A DNA stretch of 64,000 nt from Undibacter mobilis (lineage in GTDB: Bacteria; Pseudomonadota; Alphaproteobacteria; Rhizobiales; Xanthobacteraceae): contig NZ_QRGO01000001.1 of assembly GCF_003367195.1 (NCBI RefSeq), positions 668,501 to 732,500 of the forward strand, given 5' to 3'. Every line of letters starts with the position of its first letter. The first letter of the stretch is position 1. The position numbers and the translations under genes were made by a program. A model generated the notes under the pieces. The model was not told the origin of the DNA. It saw only the letters and a program-made list of their open reading frames with translations, and searched no databases. Positions 24,681 to 34,104 of this stretch are shown here, in pieces.

Positions 24681-26336
24681 TCACGCACTTCGCGCCAGCG
24701 CGCCGTCGATCATATCGACAGTGTTCTTGATGCCGTAGACGGCGACGAAAGAGCCGAAGCGCGGCCCCTTCTCCTGGCCGAGCAGCACCTGATAGAGCAT
24801 ATTGAACCAGTCCAGCGACACGCCGGGACGGCCGTCTTTGGCCTTCTTGGCGTGATCGAGGAACGGCTCGCGGCGGCCGATTTCATAGACCACGTTCTGG
24901 ATGTCTTCCGCCGTCGACTCCGGCTTGAGATTAGCGAGTGTATCGCGCAGGTCGGACAAAGCCTTGCGCTCGACCTCACTCGGCTCGCGGAATTTCTTTT
25001 CCGGCAGCACGAAGTCGCGGAAGTAGTGGATGGCATAGCCGACCATCGCGTCGAGCTTGGGATGCGTCTGCGGCGTCACACCCGGGCGATAGCGGCCGAT
25101 AAAGCCCCACAAGGTTTCCGCGTTCTCGGCATTCGATGACGACACCAAGGTGAGCAGCATCGAGAACGAGATCGGCATGTCCGCCGCCGGCGGCTTGCCG
25201 GAATGGATGTGCCAGACCGGATTGCCGAGCTTCTGCTTCCAGTCCTGCTGGCGCGGATAGCCTTCGAGAAACTGCTGATAGTCGTCGACCTGACGCGGGA
25301 TCACGTCGAAATACAATCGCTTCGCCGACTTCGGCTCGCGGTACATGAACAGCGACAGCGATTCCGGCGACGCATAGCGCAGCCATTCATCGATGGTCAG
25401 GCCGTTGCCCTTCGACTTGGAAATCTTCTGCCCCTTGTCATCGAGGAACAGTTCGTAGTTGAAGCCCTCCGGCGGCTTGCCGTCGAGCGCCTTGCAGATT
25501 TCGCTCGACAGCTTGACCGAGTCGATCAGGTCCTTGCCGGCCATTTCGTAATCGATGCCGAGCGCGACCCAGCGCATCGCCCAGTCGGGCTTCCATTGCA
25601 GCTTGCAGGCGCCGCCGGTCACCGGGACCGTCATCGGCTCCTTGGTGTCGGGATGTTCATAAGTAATGGTGCCCGCCTTGGCATCGTGGCCCGTCACCGG
25701 CACCTGCAGCACGATGCCCGTGACCGGGTCGATCGGCAGGAACGGCGAATAGGTCGATGCGCGCTCCTCGCGCAGCGACGGCAGCATGATCGCCATCAGC
25801 TTGTCGAAGCGCGCCAGCATCTTCAGAAGCGCGGCGTCGAATCGGCCCGACTTGTAGCAATCGGTCGACGACATGAACTCGTAGTCGAAGCCGAAATGAT
25901 CGAGGAAGGCGCGCAGCCGCGCATTGTTGTGCTCGCCGAACGAGGGATGCGTGCCGAACGGGTCGCGCACCTGCGTCAGCGGCTTGCCGAGGTCGAGCGC
26001 CAGCGCATCCTTGTTCGGCACATTGTCCGGCACTTTGCGCAGGCCGTCCATGTCGTCCGAAAATGCGATCAGCCGCGTCTTGACCTTGTCGGCTGTGAGC
26101 ACGCGGAAGGCATGGCGCACCATGGTGGTGCGCGCCACCTCGCCGAAGGTGCCGATATGCGGCAGGCCGGAGGGGCCGTAGCCGGTCTCGAAGATGACCT
26201 CGTCCTTGGGCTTGGATTTGAGCCGCGCCACGATCTTTTTCGCCTCTTCGAACGGCCAGGCGTTCGACTGCTCGGCGAACTTCTTGAGCTCCTCGGGCGT
26301 AATTTGCGGCGCAATTTCGGCAGTGGTCATCGACAT
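24681..26336 (-). CDS. lysS: Lysyl-tRNA synthetase, class I
   Basis: A 551-residue class I LysRS, the form found in archaea and most alphaproteobacteria in place of the usual class II enzyme. It charges tRNA-Lys with lysine. The HIGH-type motif is [13 protein letters not shown] (about 53-65) and the KMSKS-type motif is [11 protein letters not shown]. The C-terminal helical anticodon-binding cage covers roughly 370-551. The ATG at 26336 has CGGAGG 5 bases upstream; a second ATG two codons later is less well spaced. It is separated by 71 bases from a divergent flavoprotein gene. Confidence 0.95.
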   Translation of the reverse strand: MSMTTAEIAPQITPEELKKFAEQSNAWPFEEAKKIVARLKSKPKDEVIFETGYGPSGLPHIGTFGEVARTTMVRHAFRVLTADKVKTRLIAFSDDMDGLRKVPDNVPNKDALALDLGKPLTQVRDPFGTHPSFGEHNNARLRAFLDHFGFDYEFMSSTDCYKSGRFDAALLKMLARFDKLMAIMLPSLREERASTYSPFLPIDPVTGIVLQVPVTGHDAKAGTITYEHPDTKEPMTVPVTGGACKLQWKPDWAMRWVALGIDYEMAGKDLIDSVKLSSEICKALDGKPPEGFNYELFLDDKGQKISKSKGNGLTIDEWLRYASPESLSLFMYREPKSAKRLYFDVIPRQVDDYQQFLEGYPRQQDWKQKLGNPVWHIHSGKPPAADMPISFSMLLTLVSSSNAENAETLWGFIGRYRPGVTPQTHPKLDAMVGYAIHYFRDFVLPEKKFREPSEVERKALSDLRDTLANLKPESTAEDIQNVVYEIGRREPFLDHAKKAKDGRPGVSLDWFNMLYQVLLGQEKGPRFGSFVAVYGIKNTVDMIDGALARSA

Positions 26337-26407
26337 TCCGGCCTCCGGCGGGCAGACATAGGCAACAGGCGGAACGCCGTCAATTCAAGCCACGAAAAGC
26401 AGCCATC

Positions 26408-27649
26408 TTGAGCCCTTCCAGCGCACCAAAAAGCAAAAATGCCGCCGTTATCGGCGGCGGTCCCGCCGGGCTGATCGCGGCGGAAACCCTGGCCAGAGCG
26501 GGCATCGCCGTCACGGTCTACGACCAGATGCCGTCGCTCGGCCGCAAGCTTCTGATGGCGGGGCGCGGCGGGCTCAACCTGACCCACAGCGAGCCGCTGC
26601 CGGACTTTCTCAAGCGATACGGCGACGCCGACGAACTGCTGCTCGCTGCCGTTTCGGCATTTCCACCGGCGGCGCTCCGCGCCTGGGCCGATGAACTCGG
26701 CGCCGATACCTTCGTCGGCTCAAGCGGCCGCGTCTTCCCTAAAGCGCTGAAGACCTCGCCGCTGCTGCGAACCTGGCTGCTTCGCCTGCGCAATCTCGGC
26801 GTCACCGTGAAACTACGGCACCGCTGGGAAGGCTGGGATGACGACGGCCAGCTCCGTTTCAGCACCGGGGGCGAGGAGATTTCTGTGAACCCGGATGTCA
26901 TCGTGCTGGCCACCGGCGGCGCCAGTTGGCCGAAGCTCGGCTCCGATGGGCGCTGGGTGGACATTCTGCGCGAGCAGAAGGTCGCGGTGGCGCCGCTGCA
27001 GCCGGCCAATTGCGGCTTCACGGCATCATGGTCCGATGTGCTTCGCGGCTTTGCCGGTCAGCCGCTCAAACGCATCGCCATCACCTTCGGCGAACGGAGC
27101 GCGCGCGGCGAAGCCATGATGACGCAATCGGGCATCGAAGGCGGCGCGATCTACGCGCTGTCCTCGCCAATCCGCGACGCCATCACCAAGGATGGCGCAG
27201 CAACCATCACCGTCGACTTGTTGCCCGACGTGACCGTGGCCAAACTCACCGAGCGCCTCTCCGCACCGCGCGGCAAACAATCGCTGTCGAATTTCCTGCG
27301 CAAGAACACGCATCTCGCCGCCGTCGCGGTATCGCTGCTGCATGAGGCGGCGCTGGCCAAAGGTGCGCAATTATCGGCCCTGCCCCCTGCCAAAATCGCG
27401 GCGCTGATCAAGGCCGTGCCGGTTAAGCTGACCGGCGTGCAGCCAATCGAGACGGCAATCTCAAGCGCCGGCGGCATTCGCTTCAGCGAGCTTGACGCGC
27501 ATTTCATGCTGAAGAAAAGCCGCGGCGTGTTCGTCGCCGGCGAAATGCTGGACTGGGACGCGCCGACCGGCGGCTATCTGCTGCAAGCGAGTTTCGCCAC
27601 AGGCGTCGCCGCGGCGACGGGGGCAATCGCGTTTCTCAGAAAGGGCTGA
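26408..27649 (+). CDS. TIGR03862 family FAD-dependent flavoprotein (HI0933/BaiN-like)
   Basis: A 413-residue flavoprotein with the dinucleotide fold NAAVIGGGPAGLIAAETLAR (11-30). It also has the family blocks SLGRKLLMAGRGGLNLTHSE, VIVLATGGASWPKLGSDG and the C-terminal GVFVAGEMLDWDAPTGGYLLQ that closes on FAD. The broader family includes BaiN; the reaction of the TIGR03862 branch is not known. The start is a TTG at 26408. Its last 14 bases overlap, tail to tail, the stop region of the next gene on the opposite strand. Confidence 0.87.
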   Translation: MSPSSAPKSKNAAVIGGGPAGLIAAETLARAGIAVTVYDQMPSLGRKLLMAGRGGLNLTHSEPLPDFLKRYGDADELLLAAVSAFPPAALRAWADELGADTFVGSSGRVFPKALKTSPLLRTWLLRLRNLGVTVKLRHRWEGWDDDGQLRFSTGGEEISVNPDVIVLATGGASWPKLGSDGRWVDILREQKVAVAPLQPANCGFTASWSDVLRGFAGQPLKRIAITFGERSARGEAMMTQSGIEGGAIYALSSPIRDAITKDGAATITVDLLPDVTVAKLTERLSAPRGKQSLSNFLRKNTHLAAVAVSLLHEAALAKGAQLSALPPAKIAALIKAVPVKLTGVQPIETAISSAGGIRFSELDAHFMLKKSRGVFVAGEMLDWDAPTGGYLLQASFATGVAAATGAIAFLRKG

Positions 27650-28559
27650 TCGGAAAATACCGGAGCCACAAATCGGTGAAGCGCCCCTGCTCCCAGAGCC
27701 GGAACAAAGCCCAATTGATGGACTGACGCACGAGGTCATTGCCGCGCCTCACCGCGATGCCGACGCCCTCGCCGAAAAAACGGCTCTCCGTAAAGGGCCC
27801 GCCGACGAAGGCGCAGCAGCCGCCCGAATCCGTGCCGTTGAGCCAGAATGCCAACGAGATGCCGTCGCCGAACAGAAGATCGATATCACCCTTCTTCAGC
27901 GCGTCGCGCGCTGCCGCCGCATCGGCGAACGGCTTCAACTCGGCCTCGGTAAACAACGTTTTGATATAGGCCTCATGCGCGGTGCCGGCGACGACTCCGA
28001 CCTTCTTGCCTTCGAGCGCCTGCGGCCGCACGTCGACAATGCTGGCATTGCGCCGCGCCACGAAACGCGCCGGTGTGCGGTAATAGGGATCGGTGAAATC
28101 GACACGCTTGCGCATGGCCGGCGTCGCCGCAAACGACGCGATCACCGCATCGCCCTGATTGGCATTGAGGCTGTCGATCAACGTGTCGTAGCGGCGCATC
28201 TGCACCGTGCAGGCGACCTTGATCTCCTCGCAAATCATCCGCGCCAGATCGACATTAAGACCGACCGGTGCGCCATCCGGTCCGGCAAAGTTGAACGGCG
28301 GATAGTCGGTCTCAGTCAGAAAGCGAATCACAGTGAGGCGCGACAAGTCCGGGCGCTCGGGGCGACGACGCGGGTCCCAGAAACCGGGCACGTCAGTCGG
28401 GGTACGGACCGGGTTGGTGTCAGGCGCGTCGACAGGCGGCTGCTCGCGCTGCTCGCCCGGGCGCGGAACATGCGCCTGCGGCCAGGCCGCCGGCACGGTC
28501 ACGATGAGCATCAGCGCCGCAAATGCCGCGCGCCCCGTCAGCTTTTGGAAGAAGCCCAT
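27636..28559 (-). CDS. Transporter substrate-binding domain protein (type 2 periplasmic fold)
   Basis: A 307-residue protein. A signal peptide covers about residues 1-28 (GRAAFAALMLIVTVPAAW). A proline-rich spacer of about 45 residues follows (PRPGEQREQPPVDAPDTNPV...). Then comes a solute-binding domain of the amino-acid type, with VIRFLTETDYPPFNFAGPDG, GLNVDLARMICEEI and FTDPYYRTPARFV. No permease or ATPase gene is adjacent, so either the transporter is elsewhere or it is a sensor-like binding protein. The Pro-rich spacer is unusual for a free binding protein. It is convergent and overlapping with the flavoprotein gene by 14 bases. Confidence 0.82.
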   Translation of the reverse strand: MGFFQKLTGRAAFAALMLIVTVPAAWPQAHVPRPGEQREQPPVDAPDTNPVRTPTDVPGFWDPRRRPERPDLSRLTVIRFLTETDYPPFNFAGPDGAPVGLNVDLARMICEEIKVACTVQMRRYDTLIDSLNANQGDAVIASFAATPAMRKRVDFTDPYYRTPARFVARRNASIVDVRPQALEGKKVGVVAGTAHEAYIKTLFTEAELKPFADAAAARDALKKGDIDLLFGDGISLAFWLNGTDSGGCCAFVGGPFTESRFFGEGVGIAVRRGNDLVRQSINWALFRLWEQGRFTDLWLRYFPISPF

Positions 28560-28596
28560 CGGCCGTCCCGACTTCGATCAGATTCGGGCGGACCAT

Positions 28597-28629
28597 AATG
28601 CGTTTTCAAGCGAAGTGGAAACCGGTTCG
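28597..28629. repeat. Fragment of a Rhizobiales extragenic repeat (AATGCGTTTTCAAGCG type)
   Basis: The block AATGCGTTTTCAAGCGAAG followed by TGGAAACCGGTTCG matches, from memory, a short element scattered between genes in Bradyrhizobium and relatives. Only one copy is seen in this window. It lies between the binding-protein start and the host-attachment-family stop. Confidence 0.4.
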
Positions 28630-28658
28630 TCCGGCCGAAGTCGGTTCGCGGCAACGGC

Positions 28659-29102
28659 TCAAACGGTGAGGTGTTTCTCGATTTCGTGAACCGGCAGCTT
28701 GACCAGATCCTTGTCGATCTCGGCGCGCACCGCCGCCTTGAGGCCGTGGCCATAAGCCTGGCGCAGGAAGCCGAGCGCGCGCGGCGGCGCCACCACGATC
28801 ATCGATTTCACCTGGTGCGTATTGACCGCGTGATCGAGCTTGGAAGCGAGATCGGCGAGAAAGCTCTCTTCTTCCTGGGTGTGCCAGTCGGTCTGCCCGA
28901 CGGCAGAGCGGCTATGACCAACGGACGAGAACGAGCGGCCGGGCGCATCGGTGCCCAACTCGTGGGTGTTCAGCGCTTTATGCTCGAAGACCTCACGCAT
29001 TTTCAGGTTGGGGAACTTGGCGTCGCCGACGTTCTCGAGAATGAGCGCCTTGGCGCCGTCGCAGACTACGACCCACTCGCCCTGATTGATAGTTAGCGCC
29101 AT
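28659..29102 (-). CDS. Host attachment family protein
   Basis: A 147-residue soluble protein of the family named for an Agrobacterium gene required for attachment to host cells; no enzymatic role is established. The family features visible are the first strand WVVVCDGAKALILEN, the middle HSRSAVGQTDWHTQEEESF, and the late VVAPPRALGFLRQAYG, a fold reminiscent of eRF1/Rossmann-like domains. There is no signal peptide or membrane span. The ATG is backed by GGGAGG. The name should not be read as evidence of plant or animal interaction here. Confidence 0.85.
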   Translation of the reverse strand: MALTINQGEWVVVCDGAKALILENVGDAKFPNLKMREVFEHKALNTHELGTDAPGRSFSSVGHSRSAVGQTDWHTQEEESFLADLASKLDHAVNTHQVKSMIVVAPPRALGFLRQAYGHGLKAAVRAEIDKDLVKLPVHEIEKHLTV

Positions 29103-29197
29103 GAGAACCTCCCTCGGTGACCGGCATTAAAGCGCGGGCGCCGCCGCGGCAATTTGCGGCAGATCAACGCCGGAGGCAGGTATTTGTTGCGGGAGGC

Positions 29198-30871
29198 TTA
29201 ATTCGTGCCGTCGAGCAGGCGGCGAGCGATCACCTGCGCCTGGATTTCCGCCGCACCCTCGAAGATGTTGAGGATGCGGGCGTCGCACAAAATGCGCGAT
29301 ACGGGGAATTCCAGCGCGAAACCGTTGCCGCCATGCACCTGCACCGCATTGTCGGCGTTGGCCCAGGCGACGCGGGCGCCATAGAGCTTGGCCATGCCGG
29401 CTTCGAGGTCGCAACGGCGGCCGGAATCCTTCTCGCGCGCGGCGTGATAGGTGAGTTGCCGCGCGATCATGATCTCAGCCGCCATCATCACGATCTTGTC
29501 CGAAACACGCGGGAAATCTGCGATCGGTCGCGAGAACTGCACGCGCTGCTGCGCGTAGGTCATCGCCTGCTCCATCGCCGCTTGCGCCACACCAATGGCG
29601 CGCGCCGCCGTCTGGATGCGCGCGGATTCGAAAGTCTGCATCAATTGCTTGAAGCCGAGACCCTCGACACCGCCGAGCAGGTTCTCCGCTTTCACTTCGA
29701 AGCCGTCGAAAGCGATCTCGTATTCCTTCATGCCGCGATAACCGAGCACCTCGATCTCGGTGCCGGTCATGCCCTTGGCCGGGAACGGATTGGCGTCGGT
29801 GCCACGCGGCTTTTCGGCGAGCAGCATCGACAGGCCGCGATGACCCGGCTCCTTCGGGTTGGTGCGGACCAGAAGCGTCATCAAATCGGCGCGCACAGGA
29901 TGCGTGATCCAGGTCTTGTTGCCGTAGACCTTGTAGACATCGCCGTCGCGCACCGCGCGCGTCTTCAAGGAGGCCAGGTCCGAGCCGGTATTGGGTTCGG
30001 TGAACACCGCGGTCGGCAGCACCTCGCCGGAAGCGATCTTCGGCAGCCACTTGGCCTTCTGTTCCGGCGTACCGCCGCCGAGAATAAGCTCGGCGGCGAT
30101 TTCCGAGCGGGTGCCGAGCGAGCCGACGCCGATATAGCCACGCGACAACTCTTCGGAGACGACGCACATCGATTCCTTGCCGAGCCCCATACCACCGAAC
30201 TCTTCCGGGATGGTCAGCCCGAACACGCCCAGCTCTGACATCTGCGCGATGATCTCGAGAGGAATATAACTGTTGGTGCGGTGCCAGCCTTGCGCGTGCT
30301 CGATCACTTCGGCATCGGCGAAGCGGCGCATTTCCTCACGGATCGACTCCAGCGTCTCGTCGAGCCCGGCAGCGCCGATGGTGGCGCCGTGATGCGCGCG
30401 CATCAGCTCCATCAATCGGGCGCGGCGCTCAGCGGTGTTGCCGTTCGCGATCAACGCCTCGACACCCGGAGTCATGCGTGCAGCGACCTGCGCCATCGAC
30501 AAGCCCATGTCGGCGGGCCGTACGATCTCGCTTTGGCTCATGGGAATGCCGCCGATCGCCTGCGCCAGCAATTCGCCGAGCCCGACCCAGGTAAGGTGCT
30601 CTTCCATCTCGCCGAAAGCGTCGGCCGCGACCATGCGCTCGGCATAGGCGACAAGCTGCCTCACCGCTTCGGCATAGGTCGCGAGCCAGGCCAGCCCATG
30701 GGTGGCGCGCTGCTCGCGATCGAACAGCTTGGCCACGCCATGACCCTCCACGACGACCTTGCCACGCACGCGCACGGTGGCGTCCGCCAGCAGCGCCTCC
30801 ATGGCCATGGCCGCTTCACGGCCAAGTTCAACAAGGTCCTGGTCGGAAGCGCGGGAAGCGGCATGCGGCAT
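29198..30871 (-). CDS. mcd: (2S)-methylsuccinyl-CoA dehydrogenase, ethylmalonyl-CoA pathway
   Basis: A 557-residue member of the acyl-CoA dehydrogenase family with an N-terminal domain of about 165 residues that ordinary members lack; this size and layout are typical of Mcd. It oxidises methylsuccinyl-CoA to mesaconyl-CoA. Flavin blocks are AVFTEPNTGSDLASLKT and VYGNKTWITHP. The C-terminal QVHGGNGFALEFPVSRIL and FEGAAEIQ carry the catalytic Glu. The ATG at 30871 has GAGGA 5 bases upstream; a frame open to 30946 adds unrelated residues. The assignment is strengthened by ccr and ecm within 8 kb. An isovaleryl- or butyryl-type dehydrogenase would be about 180 residues shorter. Confidence 0.9.
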   Translation of the reverse strand: MPHAASRASDQDLVELGREAAMAMEALLADATVRVRGKVVVEGHGVAKLFDREQRATHGLAWLATYAEAVRQLVAYAERMVAADAFGEMEEHLTWVGLGELLAQAIGGIPMSQSEIVRPADMGLSMAQVAARMTPGVEALIANGNTAERRARLMELMRAHHGATIGAAGLDETLESIREEMRRFADAEVIEHAQGWHRTNSYIPLEIIAQMSELGVFGLTIPEEFGGMGLGKESMCVVSEELSRGYIGVGSLGTRSEIAAELILGGGTPEQKAKWLPKIASGEVLPTAVFTEPNTGSDLASLKTRAVRDGDVYKVYGNKTWITHPVRADLMTLLVRTNPKEPGHRGLSMLLAEKPRGTDANPFPAKGMTGTEIEVLGYRGMKEYEIAFDGFEVKAENLLGGVEGLGFKQLMQTFESARIQTAARAIGVAQAAMEQAMTYAQQRVQFSRPIADFPRVSDKIVMMAAEIMIARQLTYHAAREKDSGRRCDLEAGMAKLYGARVAWANADNAVQVHGGNGFALEFPVSRILCDARILNIFEGAAEIQAQVIARRLLDGTN

Positions 30872-31071
30872 GAGGGTCCTCGGAAGGTCTTTACAAACAG
30901 CCGGATGGAGGCCGGCCAAGACTATGCGTGCAGCGCACAAAAGCAAAGGGCAGGTGCCGCCCTGGCCTGCTCATGGCTCGGAAATACCGAAAAATTAACC
31001 AAATAAGGCTCTTGTCAGGGTGTCGGAAAGTGCGTGCGGCACTCCCTCCCCACGTCGAGCCCGAACCGGTC

Positions 31072-33087
31072 ATGCGCTTCAGAACCCGGCTTTTTTCGGC
31101 GCTGTCCCTGAACCGGCTGCTGACCCGGTTTTCGGTTCGGACCCGCGTCATTGTGCTGGCCCTGGCGCCCCTGGTCGGTTTCGCCGCCAATACCTTGACC
31201 TACACCGCCGGCGAGCGCGAGGTCGGCAGCGCCTTCGAGACCGTGGACAGAGCGCACCGCCTGGCCGACGCCAGCCGCGACCTCCGGAACGCCATCGCCC
31301 TGATGCGGATTGCCGTGAAGGATTTTGCCCGCGAGCGCGGCTCGTCGCTCGAGGCCTTCCCGCAATCGCTCGATCTCGCCAATCGCAGTCTCGACACCAT
31401 CGCCCTGCACGCCAGCGCAGACGCCGCGGCGCAAATGCTGACACTGCGCGACGACCTGATGACCATCGGCCGCAACTATGCTGACCTCCATAATATCCAG
31501 CGCGTGCTCGGCCTCACCGATAACGAGGGGCTGCGCGGCGCACTCAAGACCTCCGGCAACAGGATCGAAGCGGCCATCAACGACAGCCTGAGCTGGCTTG
31601 CCGATGCCGAAGCGCGGCGCATCATGGTGATCCTGCTCAACATGCGCCATCACGAGGCCGAGTACCGGCTCATTTCGAGCGAACTGACGCGCACTCAATT
31701 CGAAGCAACCTACCGCGAATTCGTCCAGGTCTCCGAGCGCATCGAAGGTGCGCCGGGTAGAAAGGACAAGCTCGTCGGCGAAATCAGGGATTATCACGAC
31801 GCCTTCATGGATTGGGTCGCGCTGAATGACCGCACCGCTCCGCTGCGCGCCATCATCGACATAGATAGCCAGAACCTATTGCCGCGCGCGGCGGCGATCA
31901 TCGCTGCGGCGAATCGCGCCGCAACAACCGCCAGCGACAGGCTCGCGGCAGCACAGGTCCGCACCCGTGAGGGCATCATCCTGGCGGGCCTCGTCATGGC
32001 CATCCTCGGCCTCGCCTTCAGCTGGTACGTCGGCCGCAGTATCACCGGACCGCTGCACGATCTGGCCGGCGCGATGAAGCGGCTGGCGGCCGGTGAGACG
32101 GCCGCGCGAATCCCGAGCATCGATCAACGCGACGAAATCGGCGGCATGGCGCGTACCGTTCTGGTGTTCCGCGATTCCATGATCGAACGGCAAGAGCTGG
32201 CGGAGACACAAAGCGAACATAGCCGCGCCCGCGAGGCGCGAAGCGACAGCATCGCCGCTGCGATCCACCGCTTCGAAGCTTCGAGCGGCGACGCACTCGG
32301 CAAGCTGCGCGCCGCCTCGCTCGACCTCGAGCAGAGCTCGACGGTGCTCAACAAGACTGCCGACATCGTCTCGGCCGAAGCGCAAGGTGCCCAGCGCGGC
32401 GCCACCGCGGCCTCCAGCAACGTCGCCAGCGCCGCCAACTCGATCGAAGAACTGGCAACGTCCATCGAAGCCATCGCCGCCCAGGCCAATCATTCCAACG
32501 ACGTCGCCGCGCGTGCAGTGTCGGAAGCCCAGCGCACCGTCAAGACCATGGCCGATCTCGATCAGGCCGCCACCCGCATCGGCGAGGTGGTCGGACTCAT
32601 CCAGGCGATCGCCGGCCAGACCAATCTGCTGGCGCTCAACGCCACCATCGAAGCGGCGCGCGCCGGCGAAGCCGGCCGCGGCTTCGCCGTGGTCGCCGCC
32701 GAGGTCAAATCGCTGGCCGCGCAGACTGCGAAGGCCACGGAAGAAATCGCCGACCAGGTGGGCGGTATACAGACCGCCGCCGCCGGCACGGCCATGGCCA
32801 TCGAGCAGGTCAACACCATCATTGGCGACATGGCCGCAATCGCCACCGCGGTCGCCGCCACCGTCGAGCAACAGAACGCCGCAGTCGCCGTCATTGCCGA
32901 AGGTGTCAGCCGCGCCTCCGATGAAGCCCGTACCGGCGCAGAAGCCATGAGCCGTGTCGCCGGGGTCACGATCGATGCCCGCTCGACCGCCGCCGGGGTG
33001 AAGGAACTTGCCGACGCCGTCGCCGTTGAAGCCGGCAGCATCGACGATGAAATCCGCCGTTTCCTGAACGACGTCCGGGCGGCCTGA
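31072..33087 (+). CDS. Methyl-accepting chemotaxis protein
   Basis: A 671-residue chemoreceptor. The first membrane span is at about 24-46 ([19 protein letters not shown]). A periplasmic helical sensor region follows (about 47-300), then a second span near 302-322 ([21 protein letters not shown]) and a HAMP linker ([19 protein letters not shown]). The methyl-accepting signalling domain has the conserved tip [20 protein letters not shown]. It would signal to CheA/CheW. No che genes are nearby and the C-terminus has no CheR-binding pentapeptide. The ATG at 31072 is preferred over a frame open from 30928. It diverges from mcd. Confidence 0.93.
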   Translation: MRFRTRLFSALSLNRLLTRFSVRTRVIVLALAPLVGFAANTLTYTAGEREVGSAFETVDRAHRLADASRDLRNAIALMRIAVKDFARERGSSLEAFPQSLDLANRSLDTIALHASADAAAQMLTLRDDLMTIGRNYADLHNIQRVLGLTDNEGLRGALKTSGNRIEAAINDSLSWLADAEARRIMVILLNMRHHEAEYRLISSELTRTQFEATYREFVQVSERIEGAPGRKDKLVGEIRDYHDAFMDWVALNDRTAPLRAIIDIDSQNLLPRAAAIIAAANRAATTASDRLAAAQVRTREGIILAGLVMAILGLAFSWYVGRSITGPLHDLAGAMKRLAAGETAARIPSIDQRDEIGGMARTVLVFRDSMIERQELAETQSEHSRAREARSDSIAAAIHRFEASSGDALGKLRAASLDLEQSSTVLNKTADIVSAEAQGAQRGATAASSNVASAANSIEELATSIEAIAAQANHSNDVAARAVSEAQRTVKTMADLDQAATRIGEVVGLIQAIAGQTNLLALNATIEAARAGEAGRGFAVVAAEVKSLAAQTAKATEEIADQVGGIQTAAAGTAMAIEQVNTIIGDMAAIATAVAATVEQQNAAVAVIAEGVSRASDEARTGAEAMSRVAGVTIDARSTAAGVKELADAVAVEAGSIDDEIRRFLNDVRAA

Positions 33088-33132
33088 CGGTCCGCGGAAG
33101 GGCCGTCCTCGCCGCAACTCGCCCGTGACCAC

Positions 33133-34089
33133 TTGCCAACAACCTGCCCGCTCGCCAACTCTGCGGACACCGACGCAGCTCAGGATCCAAGCGCTTTGCG
33201 CATTCTAAAAATTTCATTTCGCGTTGTTCTGGATGCCGGCCGGCAATTCCTCGCCGACGACGGCTGGGCCATCGCCAGCCATATCGCGCTGTCCTTGTTG
33301 ATGGCGATGTTTCCCTTCCTCATCGTCTGTACCGCTCTGGCTGCGGTATTCTTCGGCTCCGAGAGCTTGGCGGACGAAGCGGCGCGTATTCTGCTGGAGG
33401 CATGGCCGGAGCAGGTGGCCGGCCCGATCGCCGCCGACATTCGTGGCGTGTTGACCGGCAGCCGCGGCAATGTGCTGACCTTCGGCGTTTTGTTCGCGCT
33501 GTACTTTGCTTCGAGCGGTGTCGAAAGCCTGCGCATCGCGCTCAACCGCGCCTATGGCATGGCCGAGCGGCGGCCATGGTGGCTGCTGCGCATCGAGTCG
33601 ATCGGCTATGTGATCGTCGGCGCGATTTCGCTGCTGGCTTTCTCGTTTCTGGTGGTGCTGGCGCCGCTGATCTGGAGCCGCATCGTGCGCTACGTGCCGA
33701 CGCTTGAGCCCCTCAGCGATCTCGTCACTTTCTCGCGCTTTGCCACAGCGGCGTTCGTACTCATCATTTCGCTACTGATCGTGCATCGCTGGCTGCCGGC
33801 GGGCCGCCGCAGCTTCATGGAGATCGCACCGGGCATCGTGGCGACGTTGCTGCTGTGGCTGATCGGCGGCGCCGCCTTCGGCCGCTATCTTGCCGACTAC
33901 GCCTTCGCCTACGTCAACATGTATGCGGGCCTGGCGTCGGCGATGATCGCGTTGATCTTTCTCTATGTCTGCGCGTCGATCTTCATCTTCGGCGGCGAAC
34001 TGAACTCGGTGGTGCAGAAAATACGGCTCGGCCGCATGGCGACGGCCGACACCGAACCGGTTCATGAAGATCAGGCAAGCCTACCTTGA
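33133..34089 (+). CDS. YihY/BrkB family inner-membrane protein
   Basis: A 318-residue protein with six membrane segments and the family signatures DDGWAIASHIALSLLMAMFPFL, ASSGVESLRIALNRAYGM, and RSFMEIAPGIVATLLLWLIGG. The C-terminal block is YAGLASAMIALIFLYVCASIFIFGGELN. The function of the family is not settled; it was once misassigned as RNase BN. The start is taken as TTG at 33133, 45 bases after the chemoreceptor stop. The conserved region begins near residue 24, so the exact start is uncertain. It converges on ccr with 15 bases between stops. Confidence 0.87.
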   Translation: MPTTCPLANSADTDAAQDPSALRILKISFRVVLDAGRQFLADDGWAIASHIALSLLMAMFPFLIVCTALAAVFFGSESLADEAARILLEAWPEQVAGPIAADIRGVLTGSRGNVLTFGVLFALYFASSGVESLRIALNRAYGMAERRPWWLLRIESIGYVIVGAISLLAFSFLVVLAPLIWSRIVRYVPTLEPLSDLVTFSRFATAAFVLIISLLIVHRWLPAGRRSFMEIAPGIVATLLLWLIGGAAFGRYLADYAFAYVNMYAGLASAMIALIFLYVCASIFIFGGELNSVVQKIRLGRMATADTEPVHEDQASLP

Positions 34090-34104
34090 GCGCGCGGGGC
34101 GCTT

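Noticed and set aside
28659..29102. Host-attachment name as evidence for a plant- or animal-associated lifestyle
   Set aside because: The family is widespread in free-living bacteria and the name comes from one Agrobacterium phenotype.
31876..33132. 418-codon minus-strand frame opposite the chemoreceptor
   Set aside because: Shadow of the conserved methyl-accepting domain, low-complexity Gly/Asp/Arg translation.
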